A stretch of DNA of 37,075 nucleotides from an uncultured Chryseobacterium sp. (GTDB taxonomy: Bacteria; Bacteroidota; Bacteroidia; Flavobacteriales; Weeksellaceae): positions 1-37,075 of the forward strand of contig CAJYRQ010000097.1 in assembly GCA_913777465.1 (NCBI GenBank). Reading direction: 5' to 3'. The notes beneath the pieces were generated by a model. That model saw nothing but the letters and a program-made list of their open reading frames with translations, did not search any database and was not told the DNA's origin. Of the stretch, positions 1 to 7,532 are shown one piece after another; within the stretch, counting starts at the first letter, position 1, and each line of letters opens with the position of its first letter. The translations under genes and the position numbers were made by a program.

Positions 1-84
1 GCATCTTTTACACTTGTATCTTTGCAATCCTCTTGTAAAGCCAGCTTTAGTGTTTTCTTCTGATTGGCATTTATAACATTTCAT
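1..84 (-). mobile_element. IS1-like transposase, N-terminal fragment at window edge
   Basis: Reading leftwards from the ATG at 84-82 gives 28 codons that run off the window. The peptide begins MKCYKCQSEE and ends RYKCKRC. The paired CxxC motifs and the QRYKCK stretch form the zinc-ribbon start typical of InsA/IS1-type transposases. The rest lies outside the window, so I cannot tell whether the element is intact. Similar ribbons occur in some other IS families, so IS1 is the best guess. A possible outer inverted-repeat end lies near 117-123, which reads GGTATTG on the reverse strand, but this is weak. Confidence 0.6.
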
Positions 85-188
85 AATACTAAGTAATGAA
101 ATATATTTCAATTTAACAATACCAAAATAAATAGCGTATAAATAAAATAGGTAATCAGTCTTTATTTAGCAGAAATATACTTTGTTCT

Positions 189-506
189 TCATAATTGTTT
201 AAACAAATCATTCAAAAAGTCCAAATTCCGATTTACAGACCTGATCAATTTAAGTTTTTTATTTCTTGGAAAATCCTTAATTTCCTTTTCCCGCTCGATA
301 GCCTGCTGAATCCATCCGAATTTTTCATAATAAATCAAAAATTCAATATTGTATTTTGCTGTAAAGCTATTGCTGTTTGATTTTTCGGAATGCTGATATA
401 ATCGCTGATGAAGATTTTTTGTTACTCCTGTATACAGAACCGTTCTGCTTTTGTTGGTTAGGATATATACGTAGAATGTATAAATGCCTTCTGTGAATTC
501 GATCAT
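189..506 (-). CDS. GIY-YIG nuclease family protein
   Basis: This 105-residue protein is a single small GIY-YIG domain of the UvrC-like/UPF0213 kind. FYVYIL at residues 11-16 and LYTGVT at 24-29 are the two strands that carry the paired tyrosines. An arginine follows in the helix (QRLYQH), and AIEREKEIK near residues 68-76 carries the expected glutamate. Free-standing members of this family are short and common in Bacteroidota. They may act in DNA repair or as remnants of mobile elements, and the cellular role is unknown. It lies next to an IS fragment and reads towards it. A good TAnnTTTG promoter sits 19 bases upstream of the ATG. Confidence 0.85.
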   Translation of the reverse strand: MIEFTEGIYTFYVYILTNKSRTVLYTGVTKNLHQRLYQHSEKSNSNSFTAKYNIEFLIYYEKFGWIQQAIEREKEIKDFPRNKKLKLIRSVNRNLDFLNDLFKQL

Positions 507-525
507 TTGTGTTTGTTTTTATTGT

Positions 526-555
526 CAAATATATTATTTAAAATATTAACAACAA
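526..555 (-). promoter_or_regulatory. Promoter of the GIY-YIG gene
   Basis: On the reverse strand TATATTTG (533-526) matches the Bacteroidota -7 box TAnnTTTG exactly. A TTG at 555-553 lies 19 bases further upstream, as expected for the -33 element. The leader to the ATG is 19 bases. Confidence 0.6.
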
Positions 556-651
556 ACCAGATTAATAAAAAATAGGCAGGAGCTCATCATTGGCTATGTC
601 GAATTTTCGATTTCCATAAGAATTTAAGCGCAAATCTTGCCACAAGTTCTT

Positions 652-1318
652 TAACGTATAAAAATACGCAGGAAGTTGTCATTCCGTAGGAATCCGGACG
701 CGAATCTTTCCATGAGTTCTCTAATACTATGTTTAGATTCCTACCGGAATGACAAATTAAACATATGGACAAAAATATCCAGAAGTTATCATTCCGAATG
801 ACAAAAAAGTATAAAAATATCCAGAAGTTTGTCATTCCGAATGCAGGCGTGAATCTTCCGCAACTCTCTAATGTGATGTTTAGATTCCTATGGAATGACA
901 AAAAACGTATAAAAATATGCAGGAACCTGTCATTCCGTAATAATCCGGATGCGAATCTTTCCATGAGTTCTCTAATACTATGTTTAGATTCCTACGGAAT
1001 GACAAAAAAACGTATAAAAATATACAGGAACCTGTCATTCCGTAGGAATCCGGACGCGAATCTTTCCATGAGTTCTCTAATACTATGTTTAGATTCGTAC
1101 GGAATGACAAATCAAACGTATAAACAAAAAATATTCAGGAGTTGTCATTCCGTAGGAATCCAGACGCGAATCTTTCCATGAGTTCTCTAATACTATGTTT
1201 AGATTCCTACGGAATGAAAATAAAACGTATAAAAATATCCAGGAGTTTGTCATTCCGAATGCAGACGCGCATCTTTCCGCAACTCTCTAATGCGATGTTT
1301 AGATTCCTATAGAATGAT
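652..1318. repeat. Tandem array of palindromic units, period about 105 bp
   Basis: Full units lie at about 678-753, 831-899, 929-1003, 1034-1108, 1144-1217 and 1249-1318, with a mini-unit at 787-803. Each unit opens with GTCATTCCGTAGGAATC or a variant and closes with its reverse complement GATTCCTACGGAATGAC. It could therefore fold into a stem of about 17 bp with a loop of about 40 bases. Units are separated by a similar 25-35 base linker built on ACGTATAAAAATAT and CAGGA. Two subtypes differ in the loop: units 1, 4, 5 and 6 carry ACGCGAATCTTTCC, while units 3 and 7 have a shorter left arm and CGCAACTCTC. A decayed copy precedes the array at about 597-660. Arms differ by single bases between copies. 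The 507-1393 gap holds this array and no credible gene. Confidence 0.9.
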
Positions 1319-1393
1319 ACAAGACTATAAACCAGTAAAGATTAAAAGTATGAAAAATCAGGTATTATTCGCTAAAACTCAGAAAATCTGCTT

Positions 1394-2479
1394 TTATCCT
1401 TCAGTTACTACCACATCCCTTTCTCCGTCCTCCTTTTTCCCTTCTTCGATCATTTCTTCGGCTTCGGCTTTTTCCTCTTCAGTCGCGTAATCTATTTTTT
1501 CTTCCTGCTTCTTTTCCTGTTCGTGGTCGATAAAGAATTCGCAGTAGACAGGAAGGTGATCGGAACCGAAATTTTCAAGGGTTTTCAGGTCTTCAATAAA
1601 AATTTCCTCGCTGTGGAACATCAGGTCGATCGGAAACCGCAACAGCTTGTATCTGGCGTGGAAAGTCGATACGAAAGAACGTCCGATCCGCGGATCGATC
1701 AGGTGGCTGGTTTTCCTGAACAGGATGGAAGATTTAGACCAGGCTACGTTGTTGAAGTCACCGACCACAATCACGGGCTTATTAATTTCAATCACCCTTT
1801 TGGCCGTACTCAGCAGGTCACCATCTCTTTCCTTGGAGGTTTCCTCTTCGGTAGGGCTCGGCGGCGGCGGATGAACCCCGAAAAAGACAAACGAATAGCC
1901 ATCGTCAGTTTTCAGATGCGCTTCAATGCTCGGGATATCATCGGCCACGAAATAATGTGTCCGCGATTCTTCCATTCTGATTTTCGAATAGAAATGCATC
2001 CCGTAAGTGTTTTCCAGGGTCACCTTATGTTGGTAAGGATAATCCTTCTCCAGTTTCCGTAAAGCCTGTTCCCAGTCTCCGTTGCTTTCCATCGTAAGGA
2101 ACATTTCGGGCCTGTATTTTTCGATCAGCTGGATAAAACGGTCATATTCTCTGTTAAACTGATAAACATTGGCAGAAATGAAATGGATCTTGTCTGAAGA
2201 CTGATATTTCTGAGTGAATTTTTTAACGGGATACAGCGGCGTGTATTTTATTAAAATAACGCTGTGATGAATGAAGATTAGCACCAAAAGTCCCTGGCAG
2301 TACCATAAATATTCGGAAGAGCCCACAAAAAATCCCAGGATTATCGTAAAAAGCGTGAAAAAGGTTATCTGTATCTTACCGAACTCCGGGGTACGGAAAA
2401 CCCAGTGCGAATGCTGGATTTTGGGTAATAATGTTAAAATTAACAACAAAAGGGTCAGACTCAGATAAAGGATCCACAT
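1394..2479 (-). CDS. Membrane-anchored endonuclease/exonuclease/phosphatase family protein
   Basis: Three hydrophobic N-terminal helices (roughly the first 90 residues) are followed by an EEP/DNase I-like fold. Visible motifs are TMESNGDW (metal-binding glutamate), GVHPPP, VGDFNNVAW and the terminal GSDHLPVYCEF with its Asp-His pair. The catalytic domain probably faces the periplasm. The substrate is unknown and could be nucleic acid, phospholipid or phosphoester. After the domain the protein ends in about 45 mostly acidic, Glu/Lys-rich residues. I chose the ATG at 2479 (361 residues). The in-frame ATG at 2527 would add 16 residues but lies upstream of a perfect -7 box at 2516-2509. The gene stands alone, facing the repeat array. 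Confidence 0.82.
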   Translation of the reverse strand: MWILYLSLTLLLLILTLLPKIQHSHWVFRTPEFGKIQITFFTLFTIILGFFVGSSEYLWYCQGLLVLIFIHHSVILIKYTPLYPVKKFTQKYQSSDKIHFISANVYQFNREYDRFIQLIEKYRPEMFLTMESNGDWEQALRKLEKDYPYQHKVTLENTYGMHFYSKIRMEESRTHYFVADDIPSIEAHLKTDDGYSFVFFGVHPPPPSPTEEETSKERDGDLLSTAKRVIEINKPVIVVGDFNNVAWSKSSILFRKTSHLIDPRIGRSFVSTFHARYKLLRFPIDLMFHSEEIFIEDLKTLENFGSDHLPVYCEFFIDHEQEKKQEEKIDYATEEEKAEAEEMIEEGKKEDGERDVVVTEG

Positions 2480-2508
2480 ATTTTTTTTATCAACGGATAA
2501 ATTTAATT

Positions 2509-2516
2509 CAAATTTA
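2509..2516 (-). promoter_or_regulatory. -7 promoter box of the EEP gene
   Basis: TAAATTTG on the reverse strand is a perfect TAnnTTTG box, 29 bases before the ATG at 2479. No clear TTG was found at -33. It lies inside the longer possible reading frame, so it argues for the shorter start. Confidence 0.4.
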
Positions 2517-2612
2517 TAAGTTTTCAAACCGATTGGTGTTTTAAATTTATGAATTAAATAAAAATCTATCGATTAAATCAGTATTTTTATCACACAACTA
2601 ATCTGTACATTC

Positions 2613-3050
2613 ATGATGAAAATGTCTGCCATTGCCTTACTGCTTGGAAGTGTATGCTTCGGCCAGCAGCATGCGGAAATCGAGAAGCCGATCCGCAATC
2701 TTTTTTCAGGGATGAAAAGTGCTGATGCTGAACTGTTGAAGTCGGCATTCTCCGATACGGCCATTCTTCAGACCCTTACCAAAGACGGCGTGAAAAATGA
2801 AAATATCAACGATTTCATTGCCTCCGTTTCAAAGATGGAAAAAGGGTCACTGGATGAAAGAATTACCATCGAAGCCATTCATACCGACGGAAATCTGGCC
2901 AGCGTATTTACGCCGTATTCCTTTTATTTTAAAGGAAAATTCTCCCACTGCGGAGCCAACAGTTTCCAGTTGGTAAAACAGAATGGGGAATGGAAGATAC
3001 AATATCTGATTGATACCAGAAGAAAAGATCAATGCAGGGAAATTAAATAA
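2613..3050 (+). CDS. Secreted lumazine-binding-like (NTF2-fold) protein
   Basis: The 145-residue product starts with a short signal peptide ending near CFGQQ. The remainder resembles the Lumazine_bd_2/SnoaL-like NTF2 fold: an N-terminal helix (IEKPIRNLFSGMKSAD), DTAILQTL, and a C-terminal strand pair ending in ANSFQLVKQNGEWKIQYL with the usual WKI. Such proteins bind small ligands or serve as scaffolds, and no activity can be assigned. The stop is 6 bases before the next gene, so it probably heads a three-gene run with the VOC protein and the beta-lactamase. A near-consensus -7 box, TATTTTTA, lies at 2582-2589. Two adjacent ATGs at 2613 and 2616 are both possible starts. Confidence 0.75.
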   Translation: MMKMSAIALLLGSVCFGQQHAEIEKPIRNLFSGMKSADAELLKSAFSDTAILQTLTKDGVKNENINDFIASVSKMEKGSLDERITIEAIHTDGNLASVFTPYSFYFKGKFSHCGANSFQLVKQNGEWKIQYLIDTRRKDQCREIK

Positions 3051-3056
3051 AATCAA

Positions 3057-3434
3057 ATGAAAATCCACCACATTGCCATTATATGCTCGGACTATAAAGT
3101 TTCTAAAAAATTTTATACCGAAATACTGGGGCTGAACATCCTCCGTGAAGTCTACCGTGAAGAAAGAAAATCGTATAAGCTCGACCTTGCTATCGGGGAA
3201 CATTATGTAATCGAACTTTTTTCTTTTCCCGATCCGCCTGAAAGACCTTCACGTCCGGAAGCCTGCGGATTGAGGCATCTTGCCTTTTCAGTGGAAAGCG
3301 TCCAGGAAAAAAGACAGGAACTGATGCAGAAGGGGCTGGCCTGTGAAGACATCCGGGTGGATGAATTTACCGGAAAAGAATTTTTCTTTACACAGGATCC
3401 CGATCGATTGCCTTTGGAATTTTATGAAATGTAA
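3057..3434 (+). CDS. VOC family protein, YaeR-like (glyoxalase I fold)
   Basis: This 125-residue single-domain vicinal oxygen chelate protein closely matches the E. coli YaeR type as I recall it. It has HHIAIICSDY at the start, YVIELFSFPDPPERPSRPE in the middle, CGLRHLAFSV, and PLEFYE at the end. Probable metal ligands are His5, Glu53, His74 and Glu121, the usual VOC set. YaeR-like proteins are metal-binding with no settled substrate, so glyoxalase activity is not proven. The final motif reads PDRLPLEF where relatives usually have PDGLPLEL, a minor difference. It lies 6 bases after the NTF2-like gene and 27 bases before the beta-lactamase gene. Confidence 0.88.
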   Translation: MKIHHIAIICSDYKVSKKFYTEILGLNILREVYREERKSYKLDLAIGEHYVIELFSFPDPPERPSRPEACGLRHLAFSVESVQEKRQELMQKGLACEDIRVDEFTGKEFFFTQDPDRLPLEFYEM

Positions 3435-3461
3435 AAATATTGATGGAAAACTGAATTTAAA

Positions 3462-4343
3462 ATGAAGAAATACCTCCTGCTGGCTGCTGTTGCATTGACG
3501 GCTTCAATACATGCACAAACCGTGCACGAGCCTAAAAACCACCCTAAAGAATGGTCTCAGCCTTATGAGCCCTTCCGGATTGCCGGAAACCTGTATTATG
3601 TGGGAACGTATGATCTGGCTTCCTATCTTATAGTAACGAATAAAGGAAATATCCTGATCAATACCGGTCTTGCCGATTCGTTGCCCCTTATTAAAAACAA
3701 TATTAAAAAGCTGGGCTTTAAGTATAGCGACACAAAAATCCTTTTGCTTAATCAGGCGCACTACGATCATTTAGGCGCCATGGCTGATATTAAAAAGGAA
3801 ACCGGGGCAAAACTTTATGCTGATTATGCCGATGCTGATGTCCTGAAAAGCGGAGGGAAATCGGATTATGAAATGGGAAAGTACGGGGTAACCTTTAAGC
3901 CGGTAATTCCTGATTTTATTTTAAAAGATAAGCAGGTTATTACATTAGGGAATACAAACCTGATCATGCTTCACCATCCCGGCCATACCAAAGGCTCATG
4001 CAGTTATCTTCTTGAAACGAAAGACAAGAGCAGAAGCTACAAGGTACTTATTGCCAATATGCCGAGCATTATTATTGATCATAAATTCTCTGATGTTTCC
4101 ACGTACCCTGATATTTCAAAAGATTACGGTTACACTCTCCGGGAAATGAAAAAACTGGATTTTGATGTTTGGGTAGCTGCCCATGCCGGTCAGTTCAGCC
4201 TGCACGAAAAGCATAAGCCGGGAGCCGGATATAATCCGAAGGTGTTTATGGATAAAAAAGGATATTTCAACGAACTGGATGAGCTCGAAAAAGAATATCT
4301 TGAGAAAAAATCAGAAGATCGGGCTAGTGGGCATACCCGGTAA
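3462..4343 (+). CDS. Subclass B3 metallo-beta-lactamase, GOB type
   Basis: This 293-residue zinc hydrolase has a signal peptide (cleavage near SIHAQ) for export to the periplasm. It follows the Elizabethkingia GOB enzymes along its whole length: YEPFRIAGNLYYVGTYDLAS, then LLLNQAHYDHLGA, HHPGHTKGSC and VWVAAHAGQF. Metal ligands appear as Gln98-x-His100-x-Asp102-His103, His175 and His241. The first position is Gln instead of the His found in most B3 enzymes, which is the hallmark of GOB (Gln116 in standard numbering). GOB enzymes hydrolyse penicillins, cephalosporins and carbapenems, so the same is expected here but not shown. No mobile-element context surrounds it, which suggests an intrinsic gene. 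Its last 20 bases overlap the convergent DUF1634 gene. Confidence 0.93.
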   Translation: MKKYLLLAAVALTASIHAQTVHEPKNHPKEWSQPYEPFRIAGNLYYVGTYDLASYLIVTNKGNILINTGLADSLPLIKNNIKKLGFKYSDTKILLLNQAHYDHLGAMADIKKETGAKLYADYADADVLKSGGKSDYEMGKYGVTFKPVIPDFILKDKQVITLGNTNLIMLHHPGHTKGSCSYLLETKDKSRSYKVLIANMPSIIIDHKFSDVSTYPDISKDYGYTLREMKKLDFDVWVAAHAGQFSLHEKHKPGAGYNPKVFMDKKGYFNELDELEKEYLEKKSEDRASGHTR

Positions 4344-4707
4344 AGAAACTGATGGCCATAATCGCCAGGACAATTGAAGAAATAACGACATAGACGTAAT
4401 CTTTTTCCTTTAAATAACCGATCAGAGCAAAAATAATCCTCATCAATGGTGTAAAGATCAACAGCAGGATGCCCAGCTGGATGATGGCCATGCCTTCCCC
4501 TTTGCAGAGGGTATTCCAGAAATGGCTCCATACTTTCTCAGAAGATTCGCCCATCTCAAGAAGCCTGTATTTTTTCGGCATCTGGAAGCCTTCCATGAAA
4601 AGCTTTACAAAGCCGACCAGTGAAGTAATTACCGATAAAATAACGCCCAGACGGAGGAGATTGCCTACCGAACGGTTCAGATCCGTATCCGTGAAATTCT
4701 TTCTCAT
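4324..4707 (-). CDS. DUF1634 membrane protein, partner of the TSUP exporter
   Basis: The 127-residue product has three hydrophobic segments at about 18-38, 72-95 and 103-123, and a hydrophilic loop between the first two. The layout and its position directly after a TauE/SafE gene match DUF1634, a family usually found beside these exporters. Its ATG overlaps the stop of the upstream transporter by four bases (ATGA), so the two are probably translated in tandem. A role as an accessory subunit of the exporter is inferred from this linkage. The 3' end overlaps the beta-lactamase gene by 20 bases. Confidence 0.83.
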   Translation of the reverse strand: MRKNFTDTDLNRSVGNLLRLGVILSVITSLVGFVKLFMEGFQMPKKYRLLEMGESSEKVWSHFWNTLCKGEGMAIIQLGILLLIFTPLMRIIFALIGYLKEKDYVYVVISSIVLAIMAISFFTGYAH

Positions 4708-5534
4708 GAGAAGTTGCTTCTTATTCCGTTATACATCATATAGACTGAAAGAATCGTAATCACAATAGCGAAGAAAGTTTTCAGTTTTTTGGTCTTGGAA
4801 ACCATCAGCGTTTTGGAACCGATGAAACTCCCTACCACCACACCTACCAGAACCGGTGCTACAATAACGGGAATAATTTCACCCCTCTGGAAATAAATCA
4901 GCGAACTGGCTACAGCCGTTACCCCGATCATGAAATTGCTGGTAGTGGTCGAAACCTTGAACGGCAGTCTCATCATGTTGTCCATTGCCAGAACTTTCAG
5001 GGCGCCGGAACCGATTCCCAATAATCCGGACATGGCACCTGCAAACATCATCATAAAAAATCCGGGAACGGTATTTCTTGCCGAATAGCTTTTTAAAACC
5101 CCTTTGTCAGGAAACGTTCCGTATAATTTCAGCTTTTCTTCCAGGCTTCCCTTAATCACGGGTTCCTGGTGATCCGGCTTGCCTTTTAAATTTAAAATAA
5201 CTGTCAGAAGAAGAATGCTGGCGAAAATAATCCCGATCGTATTCGGATTCAGCATTCCGGAAACCAGGGCCCCCACGATGGCTCCTGCGGTGGTAGCAAT
5301 TTCCAGAAACATCCCGATCCTCATGTTGGTGAAACCTTCCTTTACGAAGGCAACGGCGGCTCCGGAAGAAGTCCCGATTACGGAAATAAGAGAAGCGCCG
5401 ATGGCATAATGCATTGGAACACCGAAGCCCAGCGTCAATAAAGGAATAATGATAACGCCCCCTCCTAAACCGGTCAGTGAACCCAGAAGTCCTGCCGAAA
5501 TTGCTCCAAGGAAGAGAATGATGATTTCTGACAT
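4704..5534 (-). CDS. Sulfite exporter TauE/SafE (TSUP) family transporter
   Basis: The 276-residue inner-membrane protein is almost wholly hydrophobic. It has the two-fold TSUP architecture: GLLGSLTGLGGGVIIIPLL near the N-terminus and AGAMSGLLGIGSGALKVLA in the second half. Family members export sulfite, sulfoacetate or other organosulfur anions, and the substrate here is unknown. The family is typically about 250-280 residues, so the length is normal. It is the first gene of a two-gene operon with DUF1634. The promoter box ends four bases before the ATG, implying a leaderless message. Confidence 0.9.
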   Translation of the reverse strand: MSEIIILFLGAISAGLLGSLTGLGGGVIIIPLLTLGFGVPMHYAIGASLISVIGTSSGAAVAFVKEGFTNMRIGMFLEIATTAGAIVGALVSGMLNPNTIGIIFASILLLTVILNLKGKPDHQEPVIKGSLEEKLKLYGTFPDKGVLKSYSARNTVPGFFMMMFAGAMSGLLGIGSGALKVLAMDNMMRLPFKVSTTTSNFMIGVTAVASSLIYFQRGEIIPVIVAPVLVGVVVGSFIGSKTLMVSKTKKLKTFFAIVITILSVYMMYNGIRSNFS

Positions 5535-5538
5535 GGTA

Positions 5539-5569
5539 CAAATATAAAACTATTGTAACAGTCTGCCAA
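5539..5569 (-). promoter_or_regulatory. Promoter of the TSUP-DUF1634 operon
   Basis: TATATTTG (5546-5539) with TTG (5569-5567) 20 bases upstream fits the Bacteroidota -7/-33 consensus. Only GTAC separates the box from the ATG at 5534, so transcription should start at or next to the start codon. Confidence 0.65.
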
Positions 5570-5594
5570 ACGTTTAAAAAAGATAAATTTGATG

Positions 5595-5602
5595 TATTTT
5601 TG
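5595..5602 (+). promoter_or_regulatory. -7 promoter box of the DUF1543 gene
   Basis: TATTTTTG is a perfect TAnnTTTG box, 17 bases before the ATG at 5620. I see no good TTG at the -33 spacing. Confidence 0.45.
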
Positions 5603-5619
5603 CATAAACAAAATTTTTT

Positions 5620-6171
5620 ATGAAACTATTTTATGTCATTCTGGGAGCCACGCCGCCCGGCAGGAATATAGAGCAGCACGATGTATTCTTTGGGATTGCG
5701 GAAAGCCTGAAAGATCTGGTGGAAGATATGAAAGCTTTCTGGAAAGAAGCTAAAGGAAAAATCCATATCGACTGCTACCAGGAGGTGAAATTTGTGGACG
5801 GCTATGAAGTGCAGATTGTGGAAAGGGGAGAAGCGACTTCCGAAGAACAGCTGTATTTCATCAATCTCGGAGGATATAAAAGAGGCCACTTTGAGGAATT
5901 CCATGAGCAGCATCTGGTGGTGGGGAACTCTATGAGTGATGCCGTAAAAAAAGCAAAGGCTACGGAATTTTATAAAACCATGGGTTTCAAAGGAGCGACC
6001 AGCCATATCGACGAAAAACTGGGGGTGGACATCGACGATATTTTTCCGGTAAAGGAAATCCTGCCTTCCGATATGAAAAAGAGATATGCAATTTCCCTGG
6101 TAAAATCCGAAGCGGAAAACCAGGAAAATTTTGTAAGCCTGGGCTATTTAAAAATCGATAAGATTCAGTAG
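5620..6171 (+). CDS. DUF1543 domain-containing protein
   Basis: This 183-residue soluble protein opens with FYVILGATPPGRNIEQHD, the recognisable start of DUF1543. It has no signal peptide or membrane segment. It appears internally duplicated. Residues 5-67 and 79-148 share the order LG-x3-R, E-x-H, G-x-S or G-x-A, a helix with acidic and lysine residues, HID, and a closing DGYEV/DDIFPV strand. No function is known for this family. It stands alone between a divergent transporter operon and purK, and 245 bases separate it from purK. Confidence 0.82.
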   Translation: MKLFYVILGATPPGRNIEQHDVFFGIAESLKDLVEDMKAFWKEAKGKIHIDCYQEVKFVDGYEVQIVERGEATSEEQLYFINLGGYKRGHFEEFHEQHLVVGNSMSDAVKKAKATEFYKTMGFKGATSHIDEKLGVDIDDIFPVKEILPSDMKKRYAISLVKSEAENQENFVSLGYLKIDKIQ

Positions 6172-6416
6172 TTAAGAACAGCGTGCTGGATAAAAAACAT
6201 TAATTTGTTAAAGTGGTTTCAGGCAGCACTGATGCTTCGTTTTATTTTTACACAGGATCTTTTGCTGAGTGAAACGTATCATGCTGAGCCTGTCGAAGTC
6301 CCTTTTGCGAACGAAATTAAGCAGTATATTTTAAATAAAATCTTTGCGGACTTTGCGTTTATGATCAGCAAAGCATAACCGGAATTAAATCTAACAGAAA
6401 TAAATACGTAAAAAAA
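6172..6416. repeat. Gap before purK with recurrent genomic motifs
   Basis: This gap has no gene. It holds ATGCTGAGCCTGTCGAAG (about 6281-6298), a motif that I recall as dispersed in many bacterial genomes. It also holds TTTGCGGACTTTGCG (about 6344-6358), a short direct repeat of a type common in Bacteroidota spacers. No clear promoter box precedes purK. Confidence 0.4.
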
Positions 6417-7532
6417 ATGAAAATTGGAATTTTAGGAGGCGGACAGCTTGGAAGAATGCTGATCCAGGAAGCTTTGAAATACGACGATGAATTTTATACC
6501 CTCGATCCGGCTTCCGATGCACCCTGCCACAATATTTCCTATTTCACCCAAGGCAGTTTCAATGATTATGAAACCGTTCTTGCTTTCGGGAAAGATAAAG
6601 ATGTGGTAACCATTGAAATCGAGCATGTGAATGCCGATGCGCTGGCCGAACTGGAAAACCAGGGCGTAAAAGTGGTACCGAATTCCAATATCATTAAAAC
6701 CATCCAGCAGAAAATCCTTCAGAAACAATTTTACAAAGCCCACGATATTCCGAGCCCGGAATTTGAGGTGATGGACGGAAGTTCCGATGAGATCAAAATG
6801 GCTTTGCCCTTTGTACAGAAGATGAATACCGGAGGATATGACGGAAAAGGGGTACAGGTAATCAGCACGGCGGAAGATATGAAAAACCTCTGGGTGAAAG
6901 ATTCGGTAATTGAAAAACTGGTGGATATTGATAAGGAACTTTCCGTGATCGTTGCCAGGAATGAGAACGGTGAAACCAGGACTTTCCCGGTAACGGAAAT
7001 GGTGGCAGACCCAAAACTGAACCTTTTGGATTTCAACATCTGCCCGGTTCTTCTTTCGGAAGAAATCGAAGCGCAGATTGATGCCATCACCGAAAAATTC
7101 TTAAATGCCATCCAATCGCCAGGGCTTTTTGCCATCGAGCTTTTCCTGGATAAAGAAGGAAAGGTTTGGGTAAATGAAACGGCACCAAGGCTCCATAATT
7201 CTGGGCACCAGAGCCAGGAAGGAAATGCCAACTCCCAATTTGAGCAAATGTACCGTGTGGTAAAAAATCTGCCATTGGCGGATACGGATGCCATCATCTA
7301 CAGCGGGATGCTGAATCTTGTAGGCGCGGAAGGCTATTCCGGAAAGGTAATTTACGAGGGAATGGAAGATGTTTTGAAGCTGCCGGAAACTTACATCCAC
7401 CTGTACGGAAAAACCGAAACCAAACCCGGAAGAAAAATGGGCCACATCAACGTCCTTGCGGAATCCAGGGAAGAACTGATGGAAAAGCTCGTGATGGTAA
7501 AAGGGATGGTAAGGGTAATTGCTAAACGTTAA
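6417..7532 (+). CDS. purK: 5-(carboxyamino)imidazole ribonucleotide synthase
   Basis: PurK uses ATP and bicarbonate to convert AIR to N5-CAIR in the de novo purine pathway; PurE then isomerises the product to CAIR. The 371-residue protein has the full ATP-grasp layout. MKIGILGGGQLGRML forms the N-terminal dinucleotide-like fold, QKMNTGGYDGKGVQ is the ATP-grasp glycine loop, and VWVNETAPRLHNSGH is the metal/substrate end. Length is normal for the family. It is cytoplasmic. Its partner gene purE lies 3.9 kb downstream on the same strand, not adjacent as in many bacteria. The stop codon lies inside a perfect 14-bp hairpin. Confidence 0.97.
   Translation: MKIGILGGGQLGRMLIQEALKYDDEFYTLDPASDAPCHNISYFTQGSFNDYETVLAFGKDKDVVTIEIEHVNADALAELENQGVKVVPNSNIIKTIQQKILQKQFYKAHDIPSPEFEVMDGSSDEIKMALPFVQKMNTGGYDGKGVQVISTAEDMKNLWVKDSVIEKLVDIDKELSVIVARNENGETRTFPVTEMVADPKLNLLDFNICPVLLSEEIEAQIDAITEKFLNAIQSPGLFAIELFLDKEGKVWVNETAPRLHNSGHQSQEGNANSQFEQMYRVVKNLPLADTDAIIYSGMLNLVGAEGYSGKVIYEGMEDVLKLPETYIHLYGKTETKPGRKMGHINVLAESREELMEKLVMVKGMVRVIAKR

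Noticed and set aside
587-1181. Open frames of 76-138 codons on both strands across the palindromic array
   Set aside because: They are translations of the repeat units and linkers, have no protein-like pattern and overlap on both strands.
652-1318. CRISPR array
   Set aside because: Units are about 70-76 bp with long palindromic arms, and the intervening sequences are nearly identical instead of unique. No cas gene is present.
652-1318. Integron cassette array (attC-like palindromes)
   Set aside because: There are no cassette genes between the palindromes and no integrase in the window.
1523-2062. 179-codon forward frame opposite the EEP gene
   Set aside because: It is antisense to a clear enzyme domain and has no recognisable motif.
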